Shown here in pieces: positions 21,564 through 35,491 of a DNA stretch of 64,000 nt. Position 1 is the stretch's first letter, and every line of letters begins with the position of its first letter. Under the pieces are notes generated by a model that made no database searches, was not told the origin of the DNA, and was given only the letters and a program-made list of their open reading frames with translations. The position numbers and the translations under genes were made by a program. This DNA is from Zea mays (taxonomy: Eukaryota > Streptophyta > Magnoliopsida > Poales > Poaceae): contig NC_050101.1 in NCBI RefSeq assembly GCF_902167145.1, forward strand, positions 118,201,789 to 118,265,788, given 5' to 3'.

Positions 21564-23252
21564 TGTGAATCATCTAGGCCCCTTAGTGATGTTTTGGTAA
21601 TTAATGACAACTGGTTGTGGACTAACGGTTCTTGGAGAAATAAGAATGCAGGGTTAGACCACATAGAACATAAAAGCTTGGAGATTTATAAACATTGGTT
21701 GTGGATCAAGTGAAGGCAAAGGTATAACATAGGTTTTTGTTTTTGCTGGTCTCCAGGAGTTTAGAGAAGATATTTGACCGGATTAGTAGGCTAGATGGCC
21801 ATACTATTAAGAGGGGTCAATGACGTTTGTCTGTGTAAATCTTAGTGCCTCGTAGAGAATTTAGTGCATGCATTTGCATGAGGACTAACAGCGCTTCCAA
21901 TTTCGAGAGTTAAAAATCTTTTCAAAAGCGTGTTTGAAAAGTTGCTAAGTCTTGGGATAGGCGAACCGTCCGGGCCTTGTGGGCGGACCGTCCGCGATTC
22001 ATCCAGTGGGTCCGAAGTGTGATCACTTCAGACTAGTCCTGTATATTTGTACTGCGGACCGTCTGGGCCTTGGGGTCGGACCGTCCGCAGTCCTGACTAG
22101 AGAAGGTTGCTCTCTTCATAGTCCCTGTATTTTTATGTGGACCGTCCGGCCAGGGTCGACGGACCATCCGCAGGTGCCAAATTGGTTTGGGCAGGGACTG
22201 TGTGTTTTTGGACATTTGTACTATGGACTATCCAGAGGATAAGCCCGGACAGTACTGACTCCCAGGTCACGGACCGTCCGACCTTGTAGGGCGGATTGTC
22301 CGCATGTGTTAACTCCTCTTGGTCAGAGCACTGGTGCTCCAAGTTGCCAGGTCTCGGACGGTCCGGCCAAGGCTGGCAGACTGTCTGGACCTTGCTTTTT
22401 TGATAGCTCTGACAGTTTTCAAACAGAAGAACTAGCCGTTATATGTACGATGGACCGTCCGGCCTCAGGGCGCGAACCGTCCGTGCATGCGCAGAATGTG
22501 TGTTGTTTGCACATAATGGTTGGATTTGAGAGGTGTGCTATAAATAGAAGGGGAGCTCATGTGTGAGGGTTCTCTTGGCCATTCCTTGCACACATTGAGC
22601 TCATTTATGATCCTCCCACTCATTCTCTCACAATTTTTGCTTGAGATTGCATTCTAGTGAGAGATTGAGAGTTCCTAGTGCATTTGCATCCATTGGTGAT
22701 CCTTGAGGCACTAGGTGGTACACCGAGCAAGCGTCATCGGCTTGTTACTCTTGGAGGTTGCCGCCTCCTAGACGGCTCGGGTGTTGTCTCCGTCGAGCTC
22801 TCCAAGAATATTGTGGAGGAGCCACGGTGTCGATTGTGGGAGGTTCGCGCCTACCTCGCTGGAGCAGCAAAGGTGACATTAGTAGAAACGAGGTATTGAG
22901 TGATTTCTTGTCCACTTGGCTCAAAGATCAAGCCGTGTCTTGACAGAGGAGCAAGTGAGAGCTTGAAGTCCACCTCAACGTGGATTAGGGGTGATCGACA
23001 AATCACCGATACCACGGGATAAAATCCAGTGTCTTTCTTTTCTTGCATTGCTTATTGTCGTGCAAGTGATTAGTATTTTGCATATTGTTCTTCGAGTATA
23101 CAATCACCATAGTTATTTCGCATAGATTGTTTACTTGTTGTCACTAGATAATTTATACCTCTTGTCATATTGATTAAATTTCTCTAGTGTTTTTGATTTT
23201 AGTCAAAACCGTCTATTCACCCCCCTCTCTAGCCGGTGTCCTAGATCCTACA
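21564..23252 (+). repeat. 3' LTR of Sirevirus-type element
   Basis: 1,689 bp, TGTGAAT...CCTACA. GGACCGTCC-type palindromes are dense at 21962-22490, a TATA box TATAAATA lies at 22539-22546, and the end has the Sirevirus-like CTATTCACCCCCCTCT. ORFs of 60-90 codons within it lie over the palindromes and show no protein motif. Confidence 0.85.
22539..22546 (+). promoter_or_regulatory. LTR TATA box (Sirevirus-type element)
   Basis: GTGCTATAAATAGAAGG, directly downstream of the palindrome cluster; the expected promoter position at the U3/R boundary. Confidence 0.55.
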
Positions 23253-24054
23253 ATAGTAGGTGCGCTTGTCCGGCTAGCTCGGGCGGCGACGGCTGAGCAT
23301 GAGAGGGGCTAAGAGCGGGCGAAATGAGGCAGGGGGAGAGAGCGGGTGCGGGTGGGGCTCAAAAGGGAGCTGGGGGCGTGGGGGTGCGACGTGGCCGGAC
23401 TTCTCAGCGTGCGTGCGTGCGGGTCAGCGGCGGTTATAGGGAAGACAGGGATACAGGTGGGCTCGGAGCGCTAGCGACTACGTGCGCGGGGTGGCTGGCG
23501 AGCGGGGCCCGCGGGACATAGCCACATGCGTGTGGAGGGAAACGGTGCATCGTTGATGAGGCAGGCCCGCAACGCAAAGAGAGAGGGCGGGGGGACGCAA
23601 AAGGAGTGGCACCGACAGGTCGGGCGCACTTGGTAGAGAGTGGGAGAGGGGGCGGGGGCGGGCACGCGCGCGGGCGAGCTGGGCCTCTCGGGCCAAAAGG
23701 CCGAGAGAGAAGGGTGGCTGGGCTGTTTTCTATTTTTCTTTTATTCTAAATTTCTAATTCCTTTTCTTTTTAGTTTCTCTTTTGAATTCAAATCCAACCA
23801 AACCACAAATTCAAATTTGAATATTTCAAACATGTGCATCAACCAAAAACCAAGTTTAATCTCAGCATGATGCAACATTTCATGTCACCCCTAGGTTTTG
23901 ATATACTGAAGAAATAATATATCTTCCAAATATATAAACAAAACTCCATGAAGAGGAAGGGAAAGGAAATCTATAGTGAGAAGAAAAGAGGTAACACCTG
24001 AATTTGGTAGATATTAGAGAAGAAATTTTATACCCCCAAATTCAGGGTGTTACA
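23253..24054 (-). repeat. Minus-strand Gypsy LTR fragment, 5' portion
   Basis: Read on the minus strand it begins TGTAACACCCTGAATTTGGG and matches the start of the solo LTR at 40691 for several hundred bases with moderate divergence, then runs into a GC-rich block. It is cut at 23252/23253 by the Sirevirus-type LTR, so the rest lies left of the window. Its terminus directly touches the satellite at 24055. Confidence 0.8.
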
Positions 24055-27000
24055 TACTCTAATACCCTCTCATGCCAATATAATGCCCTCAATATCATAT
24101 AAACATTGTTTTAAGTTTCAAAGGTGTTCTACTGTTTTGAATTATCTATATTCCAACTTTTTAGCAATTGTATGTGGAAAAAAGGTGCCTTCCAATGGTA
24201 ACATATGTTTGGACAGTTCTCTCATGAAATTTGGCTAAATATTCCATTGTCTTTACTTTATTTTGAGAAACGATGTCACATAATGATGTGTGGTGTTTTA
24301 CTTGAGTGGACATAAACATGGTCTAGGTATGGCTTGAATAGAGGGGATTATGGGAAACTAGGTATCACAAAAGGTCATTAGCTAGCCCAATAAAGTTTTC
24401 ATCCACTAGTTGTACTCTAATACCCTCTCTTGCGAATAGAATGCCCTTGTCATCATAGAGACACAATTTCTGGTCTAAAAGGTGATCTATTGTTTTGAAT
24501 TCTTTATATTCCAACATTTTAGCAATTGTATGGTGGAAAAGGTGCCTTACAACTGTAACCTATGTTGGATAGCTCTGTCATGAAATTTGGCTAAATATTC
24601 CATCATCTTTATTTTATTTTGAGAAACGATGTAGCATAATGATGTGTGGCGTTTATTTGAGTGGGCATAAACACCGTCTAGGTATGGCTTGAGTAGAGGG
24701 GATTATGGGAAACATGGTATCACAAAGGGTCATTAGCTAGCCCAATAAATTTTTCATCCGTTAGTTGTACTCTAATACCCTCTCGTGCGAATAGAATGCC
24801 CTCCACATCAAAGATACGTCATTTGTGGTTTAAAAGGTGATCTATTGTTTTGAATTCTTTATATTCTAACTTTTTAGCAATTGTATGGTGGAAAAAGGTG
24901 CCTTATAACCTTAACTTGTATTTGGACAGTTCTCTCATGCAATTTGGCTAAATTTTCCATGGTCTTTATTTTATTTGAAGAAACAATGAGGCATAATTAT
25001 GTGTGGTTTTTTACTTGAGTGAACATAAACACTGTCTAAGTATGCCTTGAATACAGGGCATTGTGGCAAACTTGGTATCACAAAATGTCATTAGCTAGCC
25101 TAATAACGTGTTCATCCACTATTTGTACTCTAATAACCTCTCGTGCGAATAGAATACCCTCGACACAAAAGAAACACCATTTGTGGTTTAAAAGGTGATA
25201 TAATGTTTTGAATTCTCTATATTCCAAAGTTTAGCAACAGTTTGGTGGAAAAAGGTGCCTTACAATGTTAAACTATGTTTGGACAGTTCTCTTATAAAAT
25301 TTGGCTAAATTTCCCATGGTCTTTATTTTATTTTAAGAAACGATGTGGCATAATAAGGTGTGGTCTTTTACTTGAGTGGTCATAAACACCATCTAGGTAT
25401 GCCTTGAATAGAGGGGATAATGGCAAACTTGGTATCACAAATAGTCATTAGCTAGCATAATAAAATTTTCATCCACTAGTTGTACTCTAACACCCTCTCA
25501 TGCGAATTCAACGCCCTTAATATCAAAGAAACAAAATTTCTGGTCTAAAAGGTCATCTATTTTTTAGAATTCTTATATTCCGACTTTTTTGCAACTGTAT
25601 GGTGGAAAAGGGTGCCTTACAACCGTATCCTACGTTTGGACAGCTCTCACATGAAATTTGGCTAAATATTCCATCATCTTTATTTTATTTTGAGAAACGA
25701 TGTAGCATAATGGTGTGTGTTGTTTTACTTTAGTGGACATAAACACTATCTAGGTATGGCTTGAATAGATGGGATTATGGCAAACTTGGTATCACAAAAG
25801 GTCATTAGCTAGCCCAATAACGTTTTGATCCACTAGTTGTACTCTAATACCCTATCGTGCGAATAGAATGCCCTCGACATCAAAGAAACACCATTTGTGG
25901 TTTAAAAGGTGATTTATTTTTTTGAATTATTTATATTCCAACTTTTTAGCAACTGTATGGTGGAAAAAGGTGCCTTACAACCTTAACCTTTGTTTGGACA
26001 GTTCTCTCATGCAATTTGGCTAAATTTTCCATGGTCCTTATTTTATTTTTAGAAACGATGTGGCATAATGATGTGTGGTGTTTTACTTGAGAGAACATAA
26101 ACACTGTTTAGGTATGCCTCGAATAGAGAGAATTATGGAAAACTTAGTATCACAAAAGGTCATTAGCTAGCCCAATAACATTTTCATCTAGTAGTTATAC
26201 TTTCAAAACCTCTCGTGCGAATAAAATGCCCTCAATGTCATAGAAACATTGTTTTAAGTTAAAAAGGTGTTCTATTGTTTTGAATTCTCTATATTCCAAC
26301 TTTTTAGCAAATGTATAGTGGAAAAAGGTGCCTTACAACAGTAACACATGTTTGGACAGTTCTCTCATCAAATTTGGCTAAATATTCCACGGTCCTTATT
26401 TTATTTTCAGAAACGATTTAGCATAATGATGTGTGGTGTTTTACTTGAGTGGACATGAACAACGACTAGGTATGGCTTGAATTGAGGGGATTATGGGAAA
26501 CTTGGTATCATAAAAGGTCATTAGCTAGCCCAATAAAGTTTTCATCCACTAGTTCTACTCTAATACCCTCTCGTGCGAATACAACGCCCTCGACATCAAA
26601 GAAATACCATTTGTGGTTTAAAAGGTGATCTATTCTTTTGAATTATTTATATTCCAACTTTTTAGCAACTTTATGATGGAAAAAGGTGCCTTACAACCGT
26701 AACATATGTTTGGACAACTCTCACAAGAAATTTGGCTAAATATTCCATCGTCTTTATTTTATTTTGTGAAACGATGTAGCATAATGATGTCTGGTGTTTT
26801 ACTTGAGTGGACATAAACAATGTCTCGGTATGGCTTGAAAAGAGGGAATAATGGGAAACTTGGTATCATAAAGGGTCATTACCTAGCCTAATAAAGTTTT
26901 CATCCACTAGTTGTACTCTAATACTCTCTTGTGCGAATAGGATGCCCTCGACATCAAAGAAACGCCATTTGTGGTTTAAAAGGTGATGTATTGTTTTGAA

Positions 27001-30000
27001 TTCTTTATATTCAAACTTTTTAGCAACTGTATGGTGGAAAATGTGCCTTACAATCTTAACTGATATTAGGACAGTTCTCTCACGCAATATGGATAAATTT
27101 TCCATGGTCTTTATTTTATTTTGAGAAACGAAGTGGTATAATGATGTGTGGTGTTTTACTTGATTGGACATAAACACCGCCTAATTATTCATTGAATAGA
27201 GGGGATTATGGCAAACTTGGTATCAGAAAAGGTCATTAGCTAGCCCAATATTGTTTTCATCCACTAGGTGTACTCTAATACCCTCTCGTGCGAATAGAAT
27301 GTCGTCGACATCAACGAAACATCATTTGTGGTTTAAAAGGTGATCTATTGTTTTAAATTCTCTATATTCCAAAGTTTAGCAACTGTATGGTGGAAAAAGG
27401 TGCCTTACAACCTTAAACTATGTTTGCACAGTTATCTTATGCAATTTGGCTAAATTTTCCATGGTCTTTATTTTATTTTGAGAAACGATGTAGCATAATG
27501 AGGTGTGGTCTTTTACTTGACTAGACATAAACATCGTCTAGGTATGCCTTGAATAGAGGGGATTATGGTAAACTTGGTATCAGAAATGGTCTTTAGCTAG
27601 CCTAATAAAGTTTTCACCCACTAGTTGTACTCTAACACCCTGTCATGCGAATACAACGCCCTTAATATAAAAGAAACACAATTTTTGGTCTAAAAGGTGA
27701 TTAATTTTTTCGAATTCTTTATATTCCAACTTTTTAGCAACTGTATAGTGGAAAAAGGTGTTCATAACCGTACCCTATGTTTGGACAGCTCTCACATGAA
27801 ATTTGGCTAAATATTCAATCATTTTCATGATATTTTGAGAAACGATGTAGCATAATGATGTGTGGTGTTTTACTTTAGCGGACATAAACACTATCTAGGT
27901 ATGGCTTGAATAGAGTGGATTGTGGCAAACTTGGTATCACAAAAGGTCATTAGCAAGCCCAATAATGTTTTCATCCACTAGTTGTACCCTAATACCCTCT
28001 CGTGCGAATAGAATGCCCTCGACATCAAAGAAACACCATTTGTGGTTTAAAAGGTAATCTATTATTTTGAATTCTTCATATTCCAACTTTTTAGCAACTG
28101 TATGGATGAAAAAAGGTGCCTTACAACCTTAACATGTGTTTGGACAGTTCTCCCACACAATTTGGCTAAATTTTCCATGGTCTTTATTTTATTTTTAGAA
28201 ACAATGTGGCATAAGGATGTGTGGTGTTTTACTTGAGTGGACATAAACACCTTCTGGGTATGCCTCGAATAGAGGGGATTAAGGCAAACTTGGTATCACA
28301 AAAGGTCATTAGCTAGCCCAAGAACGTTTTCATCCACTAGTTGTACTATAATACCCTCTCGTGCGAATAGAATTCCCTCGACATCAAAGAAACACCATTT
28401 GTAGTTTAAAAGGTGATCTATTGTTTTAAATTCTCTATAGTCTAAATTTAGCAACTGTATGGTGGAAAAAGGTGCCTTACAACCTTAAACTTTGTTGGGA
28501 CAGATTTCTTATGCAATTTGGCAAAAATATTAATGGTCTATTTTATTTTGAGAAACGATGTGGCATAATGATGTGTGGTGTTTTACTTGAGTGTACATAA
28601 ACACCGTCTAGGTATGCCTTGAATAGAGGGGATTATGGCAAACTTGGTATCACAAAAGGTCATTAGCTTGCCCAAGAAAGTTTTCATCCACTAGTTGTAC
28701 TCTAATACCCTCTCGTGCGAATACAACGCCCTTAATATTAAATAAACCCCATTTGTGGTTTAAAAGATGATGTATTGTTTTGAATTCTTTATATTCAATG
28801 TTTTGGCAACAGTATGGTGGAAAAAGGTGCCTTACAATCGTAACCTATGTTTGGACAGTTCTCTCATGAAATTTGGGTAAATATTCCACGATATTTATTT
28901 TATTTTGAGAAACGATGTAGCATAATGATGTGTGGTGTTTTACTTGAGTGGACATAAACACCGTCTAAGTATGCCTTGAATAGAGGAGATTATGAAAAAC
29001 TTGGTATCACAAAAGGTCATTAGCTAGCCTAATAACGTTTTCATCCACTATTTGTATTCTAATACCCTCTCGTGCGAATAGAATGCCCTCAACATCAAAG
29101 AAACATCATTTGTGGTCTAAAAGTTGATCTATTGTTTTGAATTCTTTATATTCCAACTTTTTAGCAACTGTATGGTGGAAAAAATGTGCCCTACAACCTT
29201 AACATGTGTTTGGACAATTCTCGCGCAATTTGGCAAAATTTTCCATAGTCTTTATTTGATTTTTAGAAATGATGTGGCATAAGGATGTGTGGTGTTTTAC
29301 TTGAGTGGACATAAACACCTTCTAGGTATGCCTCGAATAGAGGGAATTATGGAAACTTAGTGTCACAAAAGGTCATTAGCTAGCCCAATAACGTTTTCAT
29401 CTAGTAGTTAGACTCTAATACCCTCTTGTGCGAATACAATGCCCTCAATATCATAGAAACATAATTTTAAGTTAAAAAGGTGTTCTATAGTTTAGAATTC
29501 TCTATATTCCAACTTTTAGTATTGTATAGTCGAAAAAGGTGTCTTACAACGGTAACACATGTTTGGACAGTTCTCTCATTAAATTTGGCTAAATATGAAA
29601 AGTTAATATTTTATTTTGAGAAACAATTTAGCATAATGATGTGTGGTGTTTTAATTGAGTGGACATAAAAAACGACTAGGTATGACGTTAATAGAGGGGA
29701 TTATGAGAAACTTGGTATCACAAAGGGTCATTAGCTAGCCCAATAAAGTTTTCATCCACTAGTTGTACTCTAATGCCCTCTCGTGCGAATAGATTACCCT
29801 CGACATCAAAGAAACGTCATTTGTTGTTTAAAAGGTGATATATTGTTTTGAATTCTTTATATTCCAACTTTTTAGCAACTATATGGTGGAAAAAGGTGCC
29901 TTACAACCGTAACCTGTGTTAGGGTCGTTCTCTCACGCAATTTAGCTTAATTTTTCATGGTCTTTGTTTTATTTTGAGAAACGATGTGGCATAATGATTT

Positions 30001-33000
30001 CTAGTGTTTTACTTCAGTGGACCCAAATACCGTCTAAGTATGCCTGGAATAGAGCGAATTATGGAAAACTTGGTATCACAAAAGGTCATTAGCTGGCCCA
30101 AGAACATTTTCATCCACTAGTTGTACTCTAATACCCTCTCGTGCGAATAGAATGCCCTCGACATCAAAGAAACACAATTTGTGGTTTAAAAGGTGATCTA
30201 TTGTTTTAAATTCTCTATATTCCAAAGTTTAGGAGCCGTATGGTGGAAAAAGGTGCCTTACAACCATAATCTATCTTTGGACAGTTCCCTTATGCAATTT
30301 GGCTAAATTTTCATTGTCTTTATTTTATTTTGAGAAACGATGTGGCATAATGATGTGTGGTCTTTTACATGAGTGGACATAAACACCGTCTAGGTATGCC
30401 TTGAATAGAGGGAATTATGGCAAAATTGGTATCACAAAAGGTCATTAGCTAGCCCAATAAAGTTTTCATCCACTAGTTGTACTGTAATACCCTCTCATGC
30501 GAATACAACGCCCTTAATATCAAAGAAACACCATTTGTGGTTTAAAAGGTGATATGTTGTTTTGAATTCTTTATATTCAACTTTTTAACAACTATATGAT
30601 GGAAAAAGGTGCCTTACAATCGTAACCTATGTTTGGACAGTTCTCTCATGAAATTTGGCTAAATATTCCATGGTCTTTATTTTATCTTGAGAAACGATGT
30701 AGCATAATGATGTGTGTTGTTTTATTGGAGTGGACATAAACATCATCTAAGTATGCCTTGAATAGAGGGGATTATGGCAAACTTGTTATCACAAAAGGTC
30801 ATTAGCTAGCCTAATAACGTTTTCATCCACTATTTGTACTCTAAAACCCTCTCGTGCAAATAGAATGCCCTCAACATTCAAGAAACATCGGTTTAAAAGT
30901 TGATCTATTGTTTTGAATTCTTTATATTTCAACTTTTTAGCAACTGCATGGTTGAAAAAAATGTGCCTTACAACCTTAACCTATGTATGGACAGTTCTCT
31001 CACCCAATTTGGCTCAATTTTCCATGGTCTTTATTTTATTTTCAGAAATGATGTGGCATAATGATGTGTGGTGTTTTACTTGAGTGGACATAAACATCGT
31101 CTAGGTATACCTTGAATAGAGGGGATTATGGCAAACTTGGTATCACAAAAGGTCATTAGCTAGCCGAATAAAGTTTTCATCCACTAGTTGTACTCTAATA
31201 CCCTCTCGTGCGAATAGAATGCCCTCGACATCAAAGAAATACTATTTGTGGTTTAAAAGGTGATCTATTGTTTTAAATTCTCTATATTCCAAAGTTTAGC
31301 AACTTGATGGTTGAAAAAGGTGCCTTACAACCTAAAACTATGTTTGGACAGTTCTCTTATGCAATTTGGCTAAATTTTTCATGGTTTTTATTTTATTTTG
31401 AGAAATGATGTGGCATAATGATGTGTGGTATTTTACTTGAGTGGACATAAACACCCTCTAAGCATGCCTTGAATAGAGGGGATTATGGAAAACTTGGTAT
31501 CACAAAAGGTCATTAGCTAGCCCGATAAAGTTTTCATCCACTAGTTGTACTCTAATACCCTCTCGTGCGAATACAACACCCTTAATATCAAAGAAACACC
31601 ATTTGTGGTTTCAAGGTGATCTGCTATTTTGAATTCTTTATATTCAACTTTTTAGCAACTGTATGATGGAAAAAGGTGCCTTACAATCGTAACCTATATT
31701 TGGACAGTTCTGTCATGAAATTTGGCTAAATATTCCATGGTCTTTATTTTATTTTGAGAAACGATGTAGCATAATGATGTGTGGTGTTTTACTTGAGTGG
31801 ACATAAACACCGTCTAAGTATGCCTTGAATAGAGGAGATTATGGCAAACTTGGTATCACAAAAGGTCATTAGCTAGCCCAATAACATTTTCATCCACTAT
31901 TTGTACTCTAATACCCTCTCGTGCAAATAGAATGCCCTCAACATCAAAGAAACATCATTTGTTGTTTAAAAGTTGATTTATTGTTTTGAATTCTTTTATT
32001 CCAAATTTTTAGCAACTATATGGTTGAAAAATGTGCCTTAAAACCTTAACCTATGTTTGGACAGTTCTCTCACACAATTTGGCTAAATTTTCCATGGTCT
32101 TTATTTTATTTTTAGAAACAATGTGGCATAATGTTGTGTGGTGTTTTACTTGAGTGGACATAAACATCGTCTAGGTATTCCTTGAATAGAGGGGATTATG
32201 GCAAATGTGGTATCACAAAAGGTCATTAGCTAGCCGAATAAAGTTTTCATCCACTTGTTGTGCTCTAATACCCTCTCGTGTGAATAGAATGCCCTCAACA
32301 TCAAAAAACACCATTTGTGGTTTAAAAGGTGATCTATTGTTTTGAATTCTTTATATTCCAACTTTTACCAACTATATGGTGAAAAAAGGTGCCTTACAAC
32401 CGTAAAATATGTTTGGACAGTTCTCTCATGAAATTTGGCTAAATTTTCCATGGCCTTTATTTTAGTTTTAGAAACGATGCCACATATTAAAGTGTGGTGT
32501 TTTACTTGAGTGGACATAAACATCGTCTAGGTATGCCTTGAATAGAGGGAATTATGGAAAATTTGGTCTCACAAAAGGTCATTAGCTAGCCCAATAACGT
32601 TTTCATCCACTAGTAGTACTCTAATACTTTTTTGTGCGAATACAATGCCCTTAATATCGTAGAAACACTATTTCTGGTTTAAAAGGTGATCTATTGTTTT
32701 GAATTATCTATATTCCAACTTTTTAGCAACTGTATGGTGGAAAAAGGTGCCTAACAACCGTAACCTATGTTTGGACAGCTCTCTCATAAAATTTGGTTAA
32801 ATATTCCATCGTCTTTACTTTATTTTGAGAAACGATGTGGCATAATGATGTGTGGTGTTTTACTTGAGTGGAGATAAACATCGTCTAAATATGCCTTGAA
32901 TAGAGGGGATTATGCGAAACTTGCTATCACAAAAGGTCATTAGCTAGCCCAGTAACGTTTTCATCCACTAGTTGTACTCTAATACTGTTTCGTGCGAATA

Positions 33001-33112
33001 CAATGCCCTCAATATCGCAAAAACATAATTTCTGGTCTAAAAGGTGATATATTGTTTTGAATTCTTTATATTCTAACTTTTTAGCAACTGTATGGTGGAA
33101 AAAGGTGTGTTA

Positions 33113-33356
33113 GACCATCTCCAGCAGTTTCCCCATACTCATATCGATATTCAAACTACACTCTACAAACATTATAATCTATAGTGCAAAACAGTGCATA
33201 AGGTGTTTTTTGTGACCATATGGGTGAAATATTGTACATTGTACCTCTATGGTCACTAAAAACACCATTTTGCATCGTTTTATATTGTAGACTGTATTGT
33301 TTATAGAATGTAGTTTGAGTATGGGAATGGGTATAGATAAGCTGCTGGAGATGGTC
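33113..33356. mobile_element. MITE 1 in the satellite, 244 bp
   Basis: 15-bp perfect terminal inverted repeats GACCATCTCCAGCAG / CTGCTGGAGATGGTC, flanked by TTA on both sides (33110-33112 and 33357-33359). A TTA duplication suggests the PIF/Harbinger (Tourist-like) group. Removing it restores the satellite monomer. The inside is non-coding. Confidence 0.85.
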
Positions 33357-35491
33357 TTACAATCGTAACCTATGTTGGACAACTCTCTCATGAAATGTGG
33401 CTAAATATTCCATCGTCTTTATTTTAGTTTAAGAAACGATGTAGCATAATGGTGTGTGGTGTTTTACTTGAGTGGACACAAACAGTGTCTAGGTATGGCT
33501 TGAATAGAGGGGATTATGGGAAACTTGGTATCACAAAAGTTTATTAGCTAGCACAATAACATTTTCATCCACTAGTTGTACTATAATACCCTCTCGTGTG
33601 AATACAATGCCCTTATTATCATAAAAACACTATTTATGGTTTAAAAGGTGATCTATTGTTTTGAATTCCTTATATTCCAACTTTGTAGCAACTGTATGGT
33701 GGAAACCGTAACCTATGTTAGGATAGTTCTCTCATGAAATTTGGCTAAATATTCCTCGGTTTATATTTTATTTTGAGAAACAATGTGGAATAATGATGTG
33801 TCGTGTTTTACTTAAGTGGACATAAACATCGTCTAAGTATGCCTTGAATAGAGGGGATTATAGGAAACTTGGAATCACGAAAGGTCATTAGCTAGCCCAA
33901 TAATGTTTTCATTCACTAGTTTTACTCTAATACCCTCTCGTGTGAATACAATGCCCTTAATAACATAAAAATACTATTTCTAGTTGAAAAGGTGATCTGT
34001 TGTTTTGAATTCTTTATATTCCAACTTTTTACAAACTGTATGGTGGGAAAAGGTGCCTTACAACCTTAACTTGTGTTTGGACAGTTCCATCATGAAATGT
34101 GGCTAAATATTCCATGGTATTTATTTTATTTTGAGAAACGATGTAGCATAATGATGTGTGGTGTTTTACTTGAGTGGACATAAACACAGTCTAAGTATGG
34201 CTTGAATAGAGGGGATTATGGAAAACTTGGTATCACAAAGGGTCATTAGCTAGCCCAATAAAGTTTTCATCCACTAGTTGTACTCTAATACCCTTCATGT
34301 GAATACAACGCCCTCAACATCAAAGAAACACCATTTGTGGTTTAAAAGGTGATATATTGTTTTGATTTCTTTATATTCCATCTTTTTAGCAACTGTATGG
34401 TGGAAAAAGGTGTCTTACAACCTTAACCTGTGTTTGGACAGTTCTCTCATGCAATTTGGCTAAATTTTTTATGGTCTTTATTTTAGTTTGAGAAATGATG
34501 TGGCATAATGATGTGTGGTGTTTTACTTGAGTGGACATAAGCACCGTCGAGGTATGCCTTGAATAGAGGGGATTATGGGAAACTTGGTATCACAAAAGGT
34601 CATCAGCTAGCCTAATAAAGTTTTCATCCACAAGTTGTACTCTAATACCCTCTCGTGCGAATAGAATGCCCTCGACATCAGAGAAATGCGATTTGTGATT
34701 TAAAAGGTGATTTATTGTTTTGAATTATTTATATTCCAGCTTCTTAGCAATTGTATGGTGGAAAAAAGGTGTCTTACAACCTTAACCTATGTTTGGACAG
34801 TTCTCTCATGCAATTTGGCTAAATTTTCCATGGTCTTTATTTTATTTTGAGAAACGATTTAGCATAATGATGTGTGGTGTTTTAATTGAGTGTACATAAA
34901 CAACGACTAGGGATGGCTTGAATAGATGGGATTATGGGAAACTTGGTATCACAATAGGTCATTAGCTAGCCCAATAAAGTTTTCATCCACAAGTTGTACT
35001 CTAATACCCTCTCATGCGAATAGAATGCCCTCGACATCAAAGAAATGCCATTTGTGGTTTAAAAGGTGCTCTATTGTTTTGAATTCTTTATAATCCAACT
35101 TTTTAGCAACTGTATGGTGGAAAAAAGTGTCTTACAACCTTAACCTATGTTTGGACAGTTCTCTCACGCAATTTGGCTAATTTTTCCATGGTCTTTATTT
35201 TATTTTGAGAAACGGTGTTGTATAATGATGTGTGATTTTTTACATGAGTGGACATAAACACCGTCTAGATATGCCTTGAATAGAGGGGAGTATGGGAAAC
35301 TTGGTATCACAAAAGGTCATTAGCTAGCCCAATAACGTTTTCACCCACTAGTTGTACTCTAATACCCTCTCGTGTGAACACAATACCCTTAATATCATCA
35401 AAACACTATTTCTGGTTTAAAAGGTGATCTATTGTTTTGAATTTTTTTATATTCCAACTTTTAGCAATTGTTTGGTGGAAAAGGTACCTTA

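Larger units (their letters stand above)
18319..23252 (+). mobile_element. Sirevirus-type Ty1/Copia element, 3' portion
   Basis: Contains the end of pol (RNase H), a spacer with GGACCGTCC palindromes, an envelope-like ORF, several AGGGGGAG motifs, a polypurine tract and a 1,689-bp LTR. The 5' LTR, gag and most of pol must lie left of the window, because the Cinful-like element is inserted in RNase H at 18318/18319. A 3' envelope-like ORF and multiple polypurine-like motifs are known Sirevirus features. Confidence 0.85.

Noticed and set aside
21979..22566. ORFs over the GGACCGTCC palindromes
   Set aside because: Chance frames in palindromic GC-rich DNA; both strands open equally.
22678..22899. 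73-codon ORF near the end of the Sirevirus LTR, possible small host gene
   Set aside because: The same kind of sequence (CGAGCAAGCGTCATCGGCTT and following) is part of the R/U5 region of these LTRs and no independent gene signals are seen.
26866..28250. ORFs starting MFMSNQVKHHTSLYH-like in the satellite (also at 38535)
   Set aside because: The same frame reappears in several monomers because the monomer repeats; other monomers have stops, so no selection for protein is visible.
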